A stretch of 64,000 bases of DNA from Cupriavidus alkaliphilus (GTDB lineage: Bacteria; Pseudomonadota; Gammaproteobacteria; Burkholderiales; Burkholderiaceae): positions 120,229 through 184,228 of the forward strand of contig NZ_FMAD01000012.1 in NCBI RefSeq assembly GCF_900094595.1, given 5' to 3'. Positions 32,998 through 40,659 of the stretch are shown piece by piece. The number at the start of each line of letters is the position of its first letter. Positions within the stretch are counted from its first letter, which is position 1. Below the pieces are notes generated by a model. It was not told the origin of the DNA. It saw only the letters and a program-made list of their open reading frames with translations, and did not search any database. The position numbers and the translations under genes were made by a program.

Positions 32998-34410
32998 CTA
33001 TTTCGAGAAACCCGGCAAAGTCGGGTCCGCGTATTCGCCCAGCATGTACCAGCCCCACACATTGGGGCTGGCACTGGTCCGGCCGTCGGCGCCGACGGCC
33101 TGCGCCGCCGGCGAGTTCTTCGCCATCGGCTTCACCAGGCGCGGCGTGACGACGATCATCAGCTCGCGGTCTTCCTGGTGGAAGTTCAGGTTCTTGAAGA
33201 ACACGCCGATCACCGGCAGGTCGCCCAGCACCGGCACCTTGTTGACGTTGCTGACGGTGTTGCGGCTGACCAGCCCGCCGATCACGAAGCTCTCGCCGTC
33301 GCCCAGCTCGACGGTGGTGTCGGCGCGGCGCGTGACGATGGCGGGCACCACCGCGCCGTTGATCGAGATGCCGCGCGACGGGTCCAGATCGCTGGCCTCG
33401 GGCGCCACCTTCAGCGCAATGCGGTCGGCCGACAGCACCGTGGGCGACACCGTCAGCCCGATGCCGAACGGCTTGAACTGGATCGTGGTGGTACCCAGCG
33501 CCTGCGGCACCGGGATCGGGATCTCGCCACCGGCCAGGAAGCTGGCGCTCTGCCCGGACAGCGCCACCAGGCTGGGCTCGGCCAGCACGCGCGCCAGGCC
33601 GTTGGCCTCGAGCAGGCTGATGTTGGCGAAGATGCCGTGGGTGAGCGACGCGGCCACCAGGTTGAAGGCATTGCTCATCGGCGACGCGATATCGGCGCTG
33701 AAGCTGCCGGGCGTGCCGCCGCTGCCCGGGGTAAAGGTGAACTTGTTCAGCGTCGACGGCGAGAACGTGCCGAAGGCAAAGCCCGAGTTGTTGCGGAAGA
33801 AGTTGATGCCGACTTCCTTGAGCACGGTCTTGCTGATCTCCACCACCTTGACGTCGACCTGCACGGTGCCGGAGAGCGGCACGGTGGAGCGGTCCACCAC
33901 CAGGCCCGGCCTGCCGTCGGTCTTGCCGGCCGTGGCCGCACGCGCCGCAGCTTGCGCGCGCGCGGCGCCATAGGCGTCGGGCGACTGGCCGGTGATGGTA
34001 GCGCCGGCTGCCGAGTAGCCCAGCTGCGCGCCGTTGGCATCGGGCGCGATCGCATCCACCTGCACGCTGTAGCTCTGCGGCTCGGCGCCGCCGCGCGTCC
34101 ACACCATCACGTCGGTCACGCCAGGCTGTTTGGCCACCAGCAGCACGCTGGGTGCGCCGCGGGTGCGCAGGATCAGCGCATCGGCCACCGCGGGGTTGCC
34201 CACGGCGACGCGCTCCACCGGCTGCGCGCTGCGCAGCTCCTTCTGCGCGCCGGCCATCAGGCGCAACTGCCGCGCCGTGGCGGCATCCTGCGCCTGCGCG
34301 CGCGGCGTCAGCGCACACCATGCGGTGGTGGCGATCATGGCGGCAAGTGTGAGCTGCATCAGCCGGCGGCGCAGCGTCACGGCATGGGCGGAGGTTTTCT
34401 GGATTGGCAT
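32998..34410 (-). CDS. rcpA: RcpA/CpaC outer-membrane secretin of the Flp pilus
   Basis: This 470-residue secretin forms the outer-membrane pore for the pilus. A signal peptide (about 17-42) is followed by an N-terminal BON-like/pilus-secretin domain ('VERVAVGNPAVADALILRTRG') and the C-terminal secretin module 'VLAEPSLVALSGQSASFLAGGEIPIPVPQ' (cited in part) and 'VVPAIVTRRADTTVELGDGESFVIGGL' (in part). ATG 34410 is preferred; a GTG at 34425 is also possible. It follows cpaB by 19 bp. The pilotin role is probably filled by the TadD-like lipoprotein. Confidence 0.92.
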   Translation of the reverse strand: MPIQKTSAHAVTLRRRLMQLTLAAMIATTAWCALTPRAQAQDAATARQLRLMAGAQKELRSAQPVERVAVGNPAVADALILRTRGAPSVLLVAKQPGVTDVMVWTRGGAEPQSYSVQVDAIAPDANGAQLGYSAAGATITGQSPDAYGAARAQAAARAATAGKTDGRPGLVVDRSTVPLSGTVQVDVKVVEISKTVLKEVGINFFRNNSGFAFGTFSPSTLNKFTFTPGSGGTPGSFSADIASPMSNAFNLVAASLTHGIFANISLLEANGLARVLAEPSLVALSGQSASFLAGGEIPIPVPQALGTTTIQFKPFGIGLTVSPTVLSADRIALKVAPEASDLDPSRGISINGAVVPAIVTRRADTTVELGDGESFVIGGLVSRNTVSNVNKVPVLGDLPVIGVFFKNLNFHQEDRELMIVVTPRLVKPMAKNSPAAQAVGADGRTSASPNVWGWYMLGEYADPTLPGFSK

Positions 34411-34429
34411 GCGATGGGCGCCCACTTTC

Positions 34430-35380
34430 TTATTCGATGTCGCGCTTGCCGGCGCGGATCACTTCCACGCCGGCGCGTTCTCTGACTTGTGCCGGCGCCG
34501 GTGGCGCGGCGAGCTGCAGCGGCCGCGGCGCCGGCGCTGCCGCCGGTGCGCGTGCAGCCGGCGCGCGGTTGGTGGCGGCCAGTCCTGACAGCAGCACGCC
34601 GGCGGTGGCCTTGTCGGTGGCAGCGCGCGCTGCGTCGGCAGGAACGCCGGCGCGTGCGGCCAGCGCGGGCGGCGGCTCGGCAAACATGCCGTCGCTCGGC
34701 ATGGCCGGGTCTTGCGGATTGCGCAGCGCCAGCATCAGGCGCCCGGAGTGCTGCGCCATCGCCAGCCGGCTGACCTGCTCCAGCGGCACCGACAGCACCG
34801 CGGTCTTGGCGCCTTCCTGGCGCGCCATCATCTGTTCCGGCTTGGCCGCCTGCGGGCGGTTGACCGAGGCCACGCCGTAGGCCAGCACGCGCAGGCGCGA
34901 CAGCAGCATGCGCGCCTGGCTGTCGGGGATTTCCTGCTGGTCGCGCCGCAGCACCAGGAACACATCGACATAGTCGCCCGGCTGCACCTGGTTGCCGACG
35001 CCGATGACTTCATCGACCGACACCGCCACCGCGCGCTCGCCATCAGGCACCTGCGCGGCCAGGCCGGACAGCAGCTGGCTTTCCAGCACCGGCACGTTGG
35101 CGCCCAGCGCCACCAGCGGCACCTGCCCGGTCACGCGCGCCACCTCGCGGTAGGCGCCGGCGGGATCGATCGGCAGCATCTCTACCTTGAGCGACTCGGC
35201 GTCGAGCGGCTTGCCGGCTTCGGCCGGGCGCGTGGTGACCACCACCGGATGCAGCGGCTTCGCGGCGGCGGAGGCGGCGGGCTGGGCCGGCTGGCGTCCC
35301 ACCTGCCACGCCAGCAGCGCCAGCAGCAAGGCCAGGCCCAGCAGCACGACGGCCAGTAATCGGATCTGCTTGCTGGTCAT
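34430..35380 (-). CDS. cpaB: CpaB/RcpC Flp pilus assembly protein
   Basis: This 316-residue protein has a single N-terminal membrane helix (7-26, 'LLAVVLLGLALLLALLAW') and a SAF-like domain ('RPAEAGKPLDAESLKVEMLP', 'VSVDEVIGVGNQVQPGDYVDVFLV' in part), the CpaB signature. It is periplasmic and helps stabilise the secretin and pilus. The C-terminal 75 residues are Ala/Pro-rich and low-complexity. It lies between tadE and the secretin gene. Confidence 0.92.
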   Translation of the reverse strand: MTSKQIRLLAVVLLGLALLLALLAWQVGRQPAQPAASAAAKPLHPVVVTTRPAEAGKPLDAESLKVEMLPIDPAGAYREVARVTGQVPLVALGANVPVLESQLLSGLAAQVPDGERAVAVSVDEVIGVGNQVQPGDYVDVFLVLRRDQQEIPDSQARMLLSRLRVLAYGVASVNRPQAAKPEQMMARQEGAKTAVLSVPLEQVSRLAMAQHSGRLMLALRNPQDPAMPSDGMFAEPPPALAARAGVPADAARAATDKATAGVLLSGLAATNRAPAARAPAAAPAPRPLQLAAPPAPAQVRERAGVEVIRAGKRDIE

Positions 35381-35423
35381 GCGGAAGTCCTTGGTTCGGG
35401 CATGGGGCAGTTCGTCATGCGCA

Positions 35424-35900
35424 TCAGATATCGGGAGAGAGCTGGACCATGGCCGAGCCCGACAGCGCGGCCGGCAGCGGCACCATCGGTACCGCGGGCA
35501 TGATGTTGGTGGTGGTCAGGGTCAGCGTGACCTGTACACAGACGTCGGCCGAACCAACCGCGCATGGCACGGCCGTGGCAACGCCGGCGGGTGGAATCAG
35601 GTCGCGCAGGGACGCGGGCAGGGTGCCGCGCGCCATCGCGGCGGCGGCATCGACACGGGCCTGCTGGGTGGCCGCAAGGCCGGTGCCGGCGACGCCCGCG
35701 GGATAGCGCAGCGCGGCGCGCGCGCCCTCCTCGGCGGCCAGCGTCAGCACCTGCTGCAGCGCCAGCATCACGCCGTAGTAGACGATGCCGATCACGATGG
35801 TGACCAGCACCGGCACCACGATCGCGAATTCGACCGCGGCGCTGCCGGCACCGTGGCGGCGCCGGCTGATTTTCCTGTTGATCCTTGCGTGCAGCAACAT
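35424..35900 (-). CDS. tadE: TadE-like pseudopilin
   Basis: This 158-residue protein starts with a short basic leader and 'GSAAVEFAIVVPVLVTIVIG' (about 18-37), the TadE prepilin-like motif with glutamate at position 5 of the mature form. It is probably cleaved by the TadV peptidase and acts as a minor pilin. ATG 35900 fits the family start; longer in-frame starts extend into the tadV gene. The gene lies 43 bp before cpaB and 70 bp after tadV. Confidence 0.88.
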   Translation of the reverse strand: MLLHARINRKISRRRHGAGSAAVEFAIVVPVLVTIVIGIVYYGVMLALQQVLTLAAEEGARAALRYPAGVAGTGLAATQQARVDAAAAMARGTLPASLRDLIPPAGVATAVPCAVGSADVCVQVTLTLTTTNIMPAVPMVPLPAALSGSAMVQLSPDI

Positions 35901-35970
35901 CCGAAACCCCGGTCTCCTGGTTCTGCCGCGCCGACCGGCGGCGCGGCCTGCTGGCGTCAAGCCTTTCCGG

Positions 35971-36444
35971 CTATCGGCCCGCAGCCATCCAGGCCAGCAC
36001 GCCCACGGCCAGGTACGCCGCATACGGGATGCCGCGCGCCAGCGAAAACTGCGCCGTGGGAAGTGTTGGGTCCTGGGAATGCAAAGCGTGATCCGCGGCC
36101 GGCGTGCGACGCGCCAGTGCCAGCGCCAGCAGCGCGTGCACCAGCCCGAGCAGGCTGCCGACGACCCATGCCACCACCAGCCCTTGCGGACCGGTGAACA
36201 ACCCCGCCACCGTCAGGAACTTGACATCGCCCGCAGCCATGCGCCCAAGGGCGTAGACCGGCAAGGTGACGGCAAGACCCAGCCCCGCGCCGATCAGGCG
36301 CGTGGCCAGCTGCGGTTCCGTAGCCTGTCCGGCGATCCATGCCAGCCCGAGGGCCAGCACGGCAATCGCAAGCAGGACGTTGGGAACGCGCCGGTAAGCG
36401 AAGTCTGTGTAGAGGGTCGCCGCGCAGAGGAGCGCGGCAATCAC
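35971..36444 (-). CDS. cpaA: TadV/CpaA prepilin peptidase
   Basis: This 157-residue membrane aspartic protease processes the Flp prepilin and TadE. The two catalytic aspartates are D14 ('LYTDFAYRRVPN') and D73 ('GRMAAGDVKFLT', the GxxD motif). About five hydrophobic segments are seen. The start is GTG 36444, 21 bp after the flp stop, with no ATG nearby and only a weak ribosome-binding site, suggesting translation coupled to flp. The size matches short Tad-type peptidases that lack the methylase domain. Confidence 0.9.
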   Translation of the reverse strand: MIAALLCAATLYTDFAYRRVPNVLLAIAVLALGLAWIAGQATEPQLATRLIGAGLGLAVTLPVYALGRMAAGDVKFLTVAGLFTGPQGLVVAWVVGSLLGLVHALLALALARRTPAADHALHSQDPTLPTAQFSLARGIPYAAYLAVGVLAWMAAGR

Positions 36445-36465
36445 GACAGTTTCAGCAGCTACGGC

Positions 36466-36648
36466 TTAAGGCTTCGGCAGCCATACACCGACCTTGTTAG
36501 CGAGGTTCTGGAAACCATCCTTTAGATTTGTACCGAGGGAACCGGCGGAAGCCGCAATAGCCAGCGCGATAAGTCCCGCGATCAGCCCATATTCAATAGC
36601 GGTTGCCCCGCGCTCATCTTTGATAAAGCGTGCAATGAGTCGTTTCAT
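36466..36648 (-). CDS. flp: Flp/Fap major pilin
   Basis: This 60-residue prepilin makes up the Flp pilus fibre. It has a short basic leader 'MKRLIARFIKDERG', predicted cleavage after G14, and the Flp motif 'ATAIEYGLIAGLIALAI' with the E19-Y20 pair, followed by a hydrophobic helix. It is the first gene of the Tad operon, so its RNA is probably the most abundant. ATG 36648 fits the usual leader length. The upstream region holds two inverted repeats (36775-36821). Confidence 0.95.
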   Translation of the reverse strand: MKRLIARFIKDERGATAIEYGLIAGLIALAIAASAGSLGTNLKDGFQNLANKVGVWLPKP

Positions 36649-36774
36649 GATTTTTGACACTCCCAAGGTGATCTGATGCCGCGATCACGCTTTCCCCGTT
36701 CGATTATCACGGTGCTCTGTTGGCCCGCTCTTTTATCGACTATTCACGCTTGCTGCGCCTTTTTTATAAGACAT

Positions 36775-36821
36775 GGTATGTCTCAACCATACCCCTCCCT
36801 CGGGTGATAGTAATGACCCGA
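36775..36821. promoter_or_regulatory. Two inverted repeats upstream of flp
   Basis: GGTATG (36775-36780) and CATACC (36788-36793) form one site with a 7-base centre; TCGGGT (36800-36805) and ACCCGA (36816-36821) form a second with a 10-base centre. They lie 127-173 bp before the flp ATG, a position suited to activator or repressor binding, for example by the operon's sigma-54 activator. The binding protein is not known. Confidence 0.45.
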
Positions 36822-36885
36822 AGGGGTCAAAGCATCCGTTTGAAACGGCCTGGCGCGCAACCGGCCGCAGCTTGTCAAGGAGCAG

Positions 36886-36909
36886 GCGGGCCGGTGCAAA
36901 CCGGCCCGC
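36886..36909 (-). terminator. Probable terminator hairpin after the collagen-like gene
   Basis: GCGGGCCGGT (36886-36895) pairs perfectly with ACCGGCCCGC (36900-36909) over a GCAA tetraloop, 114 bp after the stop of the gene at 37023. No T-run follows, so it may be a weak terminator or a 3'-end stabiliser. Confidence 0.5.
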
Positions 36910-37022
36910 AGCCTGACCAAGCCGGCGTTTCAGCCGCGCGGCCAGGCGGAATAAAAAGATGCGCTGCGACGGGGTGATGAGCGACAGCGCACCGTGAAAA
37001 CACCTATGCGGGTTGAGACATT

Positions 37023-38222
37023 TCAGTGGTGGAGCAGTCCGCCCAAGATCGGCAGTTGCGGCTTGCTGTCGCCGCCGCCCGAGCCGCCACCGGCGCTGCC
37101 GCCGACACCGCCCTTGATGCCGCCGACCAGACCCGTGACCGGCGCCAGCAGCGCACCGACCGGGCCCAGCGCGCCGCCGCCACCGGCACCGCCATCGCCG
37201 CTGCCGGGCTTGACCAGCGGCAGGCTGCCGAGCAGGCCGCCGAGCGCATTGCCGCCGTGGCTGCCATCGCCGCCCTGGCCGTTGCCGGCGCCGGCCAGCG
37301 GCAAGTTGCTCAACAGGCCGCCCAGCGGATTGCCGCCGGTCTGGCCGTTGCCGTTGACCAGCACGCCGACCGCGGCAACGGTCTTGCCGGTCTCGGTCAC
37401 CACGCCGCCGAGCGGGGCGACCACCGGGGCCTGCGTGTTGCTGAGCATGCTGCCGCCGGTGGCCACCGTATTGCCCACCTTGTAAAGCAGGCCGTCGGCC
37501 GGTCCGCCAAGGCGCGTGGCCGCGCCCAGCGTCTGGGTGCCGTCGGTGACCTTGCTGGTCAACGGCACGATGACCTTGCTGAGCGAGTTGGTGACCTGCG
37601 CGACGGCGCCATCGGACAGCACCGTCTGCAGCTTGTCGCCGCCGCCCTGCACCGCTGTGCCGACCTTTGCGACCAGGCCGCCCACCGGCGTGGTCAGCGG
37701 TGCCAGCGGCGCCAGCTTCTCCGTGCCCAGGCCCTTCACCAGCGCACCGCCGCTGACCACGGCGTCGCCCACTTCGCGCACGACGTTGCCGGTGCTGGAC
37801 ACGGTCACGCCGAGCGGGTTGTCGACCGAGCCCATCTGCCCGAGTCCGTCCCGCACGCCGGAGCCGAGCGCGCCGACCGCTTCGCCCGCATTGACCACCA
37901 CGCCGCCCGCGCCCTTGCGTGCGTCGGTGGGCAGCAGCGGCAGCGGTGCATCCTGGATCGACTTGCCGATCTCGCTGACGGCATTGCCCGCTGCCACCAC
38001 GGTATTGCCGGCGCCTTCGGTGACCTTGGCAGTCGGCGTGGTTTGCGCGGCGGCCGGCGGCGGCGGCGTGACCGGCGTATCGGCGCCGCCGCCGCTGGGC
38101 TGCGGATTGGCGCCGCTGCCGCCGCCACTCGACGAACAGCCTGCCATCAGCAAGGCAAGCGCGGCGACGCCCGCCGCGGCCAGCGAAGTCATGGAATGCG
38201 GTGCGGAATGCTTGGTCTTCAT
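37023..38222 (-). CDS. Gly/Val-rich 'collagen-like' lipoprotein A
   Basis: This 399-residue lipoprotein has lipobox 'LMAGC' (C29), a Ser/Gly and Pro linker (30-62), then a low-complexity domain of short repeats of the form G-N-x-V-x-x-x-G-x-x-V ('GAGNTVVAAGNAVSEIGKS'), with 'LAPLAPLTTPVGGLV' and a C-terminal Gly-rich tail. Databases tend to label such proteins collagen-like, but true Gly-X-Y triplets are not continuous. It is clearly paralogous to the divergent protein at 38910. A good AGGAG precedes ATG 38222. It is probably surface-exposed or periplasmic and anchored by lipid; the function is unknown. Confidence 0.8.
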   Translation of the reverse strand: MKTKHSAPHSMTSLAAAGVAALALLMAGCSSSGGGSGANPQPSGGGADTPVTPPPPAAAQTTPTAKVTEGAGNTVVAAGNAVSEIGKSIQDAPLPLLPTDARKGAGGVVVNAGEAVGALGSGVRDGLGQMGSVDNPLGVTVSSTGNVVREVGDAVVSGGALVKGLGTEKLAPLAPLTTPVGGLVAKVGTAVQGGGDKLQTVLSDGAVAQVTNSLSKVIVPLTSKVTDGTQTLGAATRLGGPADGLLYKVGNTVATGGSMLSNTQAPVVAPLGGVVTETGKTVAAVGVLVNGNGQTGGNPLGGLLSNLPLAGAGNGQGGDGSHGGNALGGLLGSLPLVKPGSGDGGAGGGGALGPVGALLAPVTGLVGGIKGGVGGSAGGGSGGGDSKPQLPILGGLLHH

Positions 38223-38535
38223 TGTCCTTCTCCTGTCTGGTTGGCCACGGCGCAGCCGGGCCGTCTTTTCTTGTGAGCCGCATGGAATGCCGACGAGCCC
38301 CCCGGTTGTCCCGCTTTGTTCGACCGGCCTGCCATCCCCATCAGCCATGGCACACGGTGGAACGCGAAATCGTCGGCGCGTCGGGAGAGGGAATGGCAAG
38401 GCCCGTGCCAGCGCTGCAAGGTACGCGGGCGCACCGACCCGCGGGCTGCTTGCATGCCTTGCGCGGCGCGGGTTGCAGCCGAATCGGAATGACAGCGGCA
38501 CACACGGTGGCAGCGCCGCGGCCGGGTCAGAACGT

Positions 38536-38552
38536 GTTACGTGCTACGTAAC
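38536..38552. promoter_or_regulatory. GTTACG-N5-CGTAAC palindrome, copy 1
   Basis: GTTACGTGCTACGTAAC has perfect 6-bp arms around five bases. An AACGTGTT direct repeat (38531-38538 and 38550-38557) overlaps it. The same arms and spacing recur at 38658-38674. Confidence 0.65.
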
Positions 38553-38657
38553 GTGTTCCGCGCAGGCGGGAACACGCCGCGGCGGCGCGCGCCGCGCGCG
38601 CCGGCCGGCGACGCACCCCATCGCCCACGCTGTTTTTGTTCCCCGCCTACGACACAC

Positions 38658-38674
38658 GTTACGTAACGCGTAAC
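38658..38674. promoter_or_regulatory. GTTACG-N5-CGTAAC palindrome, copy 2
   Basis: GTTACGTAACGCGTAAC repeats the arms and spacing of the first copy, 122 bp away centre to centre. It also holds an internal 10-bp palindrome GTTACGTAAC. Two identical sites between divergent paralogues suggest a shared dedicated regulator and possibly looping. Confidence 0.65.
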
Positions 38675-38689
38675 ACGCCAACCCCTTCA

Positions 38690-38703
38690 CGCAAGCGCTT
38701 GCG
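38690..38703. promoter_or_regulatory. LacI-type palindrome
   Basis: CGCAAGCGCTTGCG is a perfect 14-bp palindrome and fits the LacI/GalR half-site pattern CGnAAnCGnTTnCG. It lies 207 bp before the gene at 38910. The GC-rich background makes chance occurrence possible. Confidence 0.35.
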
Positions 38704-38909
38704 CAACGCTCGCGGCGTTTTCCCCGACCAGCGCGCAGGCCGCATGGCGCAAGGCTTCGCGGGTGCCATACCCGACTTCGGCGGGGTCTGTGCGGTAGCG
38801 CGCTAAAAGGCTGGCATACCGATTGCGCCATCACCGTCACCGCAGCACGCAGAAGGACGAACGCGTTGCGCGGCCGAGCGATTAAACGACGGGAATGAAG
38901 GAACAGATC

Positions 38910-40478
38910 ATGCGCAAACAACAACTCGCCGTCACGGCACTCCTCGCAACCCTGCTGGCCCTGGGTGGCTGCGCCAGCGGCAGCGGCTCGACGTCGATGG
39001 GCACCAGCGACACAGCGGGCACGAACGGCGGTACCAATGGTGGGGGTACCAGCGGCGGCACTGGCGGCGGCTCCGGGGGAACCGGTGGCGGCACCGACCT
39101 GGCCGGTGGCGGTACCGGTGGCACGGGTGGCGGCACGGGAGGCACGGGCGGCGGCACCGGTGGCAATGGCGGAAACACCGGCGGCAATACCGGCGGCGGC
39201 GAGACTCCCACCGCGCTGACCCCGACCGCCACGGTGATCAACAATGCCGGCACGGTGCTGGGCAATACGGGCAGCACCGTCAGCGACCTCGGCAACCAGC
39301 TTGGCAACGCCAACCTGCCGCTGGTACCGGGCCAGACCCAAAGCGGGCTGGGCGGCGTGGTGGCGGCAACCGGCGATGCCGTCGGCGCGCTGGCCTCGGG
39401 CCTGCAATCCGGGCTGGGCAGCATGCCCAATTCGGCCAACCCGGTCGGCACCACCGTCGCCAGCACCGGCAACGTGGTGACCGAACTGGGCAAGGCGGTA
39501 ACCAGCGCCGGCACCGCGGTGAGCGGCCTGGGCACCGGCCAGCTGGCACCGCTGGCGCCGCTGACTTCGCCGCTGGGCGCGGTGGTCGGCACGCTGGGCA
39601 ATACCGTGAGCAACACGGGCGGGACGCTGACCTCGGTATTGTCGAGCGGTGCGGTCGAGCAGGTGACCATCACCACCAGCAAGCTGATCGTGCCGATCAC
39701 CTCGCAGCTGACCAGCACCACGCAGTCGCTGGGCGCCGCGACCGGTCTGGGCACCCCGACCGCCGGCCTGCTGGCGACGGTGGGCGGCGCGCTCGCGACG
39801 GCCGGCAGCAAGCTGCAACAGACCAACACGCCGGTGGTTTCGGGCGTCGGCGGCGTGGTGAACGCCACCGGCACCACGGTGGCCTCGCTCGGCGGCGCGG
39901 CGAACGGCCCCGCCAGCGGCGGCGGCCTGGGCGCGCTGAGCCCGGTACTTGCACCGGTAACTTCGCTGGCCGGGGGGCTGACTGGGGGTGCGGGCGCTGG
40001 CGGCAACGGTTCGCCGCTGGCGCCTGTCACCGGCCTGGTCGGCAGCGTCACCGGCGGTCTGACCGCCGCCACCGCCAACACGCCGCTGGCGCCGGTCACG
40101 TCGCTGGTCAGTGGCGCGGTGGGCGGCCTGGGCAGCGCCACCGGCGGCAGCGCCGGTTCGCCGCTGGCTCCTGTGACCAGCCTGGTCGGCAGCGTCACCG
40201 GCGGGCTGACCTCCGCGACAGCCAGCACGCCGCTGGCGCCGGTCACTGCCGCGGTCAGCGGCGTGGTGGGCGGCGTGGTGGGCAGCGTTGGCGGCGCAGC
40301 GGCCGGCACGGGCAGCACCAGCCCGCTCGCGCCCGTCACCAACGTCGTCTCCGCCGTCACCGGCGGGGCCACTTCCACCGCTGGCAGCACCACCAAGGGT
40401 TCGACCACCACCGGCCCGATCGGTGGCCTGGTCGGCGGCCTGCTCGGCGGCCTGAGCGGCGCGCTCGGCCAGAAGTAA
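38910..40478 (+). CDS. Gly/Val-rich 'collagen-like' lipoprotein B
   Basis: This 522-residue lipoprotein has lipobox 'ALGGC' (C21), a long Gly/Thr tract at about 38-98, then the same domain as lipoprotein A ('TVINNAGTVLGNTGSTVSDLG', 'LAPLAPLTSPLGAVVGTLGN' in part), and a C-terminal region of roughly 49-residue repeats beginning 'SPLAPVTxLVGSVTGGLT'. It is longer than its paralogue because of the Gly/Thr tract and these repeats. ATG 38910 has AAGGA nine bases upstream; ATG 38895 is an alternative. The TpsB gene follows 181 bp downstream in the same direction. The function is unknown; an adhesive or matrix role is a guess. Confidence 0.8.
   Translation: MRKQQLAVTALLATLLALGGCASGSGSTSMGTSDTAGTNGGTNGGGTSGGTGGGSGGTGGGTDLAGGGTGGTGGGTGGTGGGTGGNGGNTGGNTGGGETPTALTPTATVINNAGTVLGNTGSTVSDLGNQLGNANLPLVPGQTQSGLGGVVAATGDAVGALASGLQSGLGSMPNSANPVGTTVASTGNVVTELGKAVTSAGTAVSGLGTGQLAPLAPLTSPLGAVVGTLGNTVSNTGGTLTSVLSSGAVEQVTITTSKLIVPITSQLTSTTQSLGAATGLGTPTAGLLATVGGALATAGSKLQQTNTPVVSGVGGVVNATGTTVASLGGAANGPASGGGLGALSPVLAPVTSLAGGLTGGAGAGGNGSPLAPVTGLVGSVTGGLTAATANTPLAPVTSLVSGAVGGLGSATGGSAGSPLAPVTSLVGSVTGGLTSATASTPLAPVTAAVSGVVGGVVGSVGGAAAGTGSTSPLAPVTNVVSAVTGGATSTAGSTTKGSTTTGPIGGLVGGLLGGLSGALGQK
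40009..40362 (+). repeat. Tandem 147-bp coding repeats in lipoprotein B
   Basis: The segment encodes successive units starting 'SPLAPVTGLVGSVTGG', 'SPLAPVTSLVGSVTGG' and 'SPLAPVTNVVSAVTGG', the first two about 49 codons apart, each with an inner 'TPLAPVT' half-repeat. DNA identity between units is high, so copy number may vary between strains. Confidence 0.7.
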
Positions 40479-40494
40479 TCCTGCCTTGACCGCC

Positions 40495-40519
40495 GCCCGG
40501 CGATCGCGTGATCGCGGGC
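40495..40519 (+). terminator. Weak terminator-like hairpin after lipoprotein B
   Basis: GCCC-GG-CGATC pairs with GATCG-CGGGC with one bulged G over a GCGT loop, 17 bases after the stop codon. No T-run follows, so read-through into the TpsB gene is likely. Confidence 0.35.
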
Positions 40520-40659
40520 AGCGGTGCTCACCTGATTCAACGTAGCGGCCACGCGCTGGACCGGCAGTATCGGCCAGCAGGCGCCCGGGGGTAGCGGCAA
40601 TCCCCACGCCGGTGGCACGCGACGTCAATAGCCGCAGTGTTTCTTACAGGGGTTTTGCC

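Larger units (their letters stand above)
36649..37022. other. 374-bp region upstream of flp
   Basis: This space lies between the flp start and the stop of the collagen-like gene at 37023, both on the minus strand. It is clearly richer in A+T than its surroundings between 36690 and 36820. It holds the inverted repeats at 36775-36821 and a perfect hairpin at 36886-36909. No gene was recognised. Confidence 0.6.
38223..38909. other. 687-bp divergent control region between the two collagen-like genes
   Basis: No gene was recognised. The region holds two 17-bp palindromes (38536-38552, 38658-38674) and a 14-bp palindrome (38690-38703). The part next to the minus-strand gene (38223-38530) shows no further symmetry that I could see. 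Confidence 0.6.

Noticed and set aside
36710..36730. Candidate sigma-54 promoter before flp
   Set aside because: The GC and CC elements are separated by nine rather than ten bases, and the flanking consensus bases are missing; spacing is critical for sigma-54.
38910..40478. True collagen triple helix
   Set aside because: The Gly-rich tract and repeats do not keep continuous Gly-X-Y triplets, so the name collagen-like is only a label.
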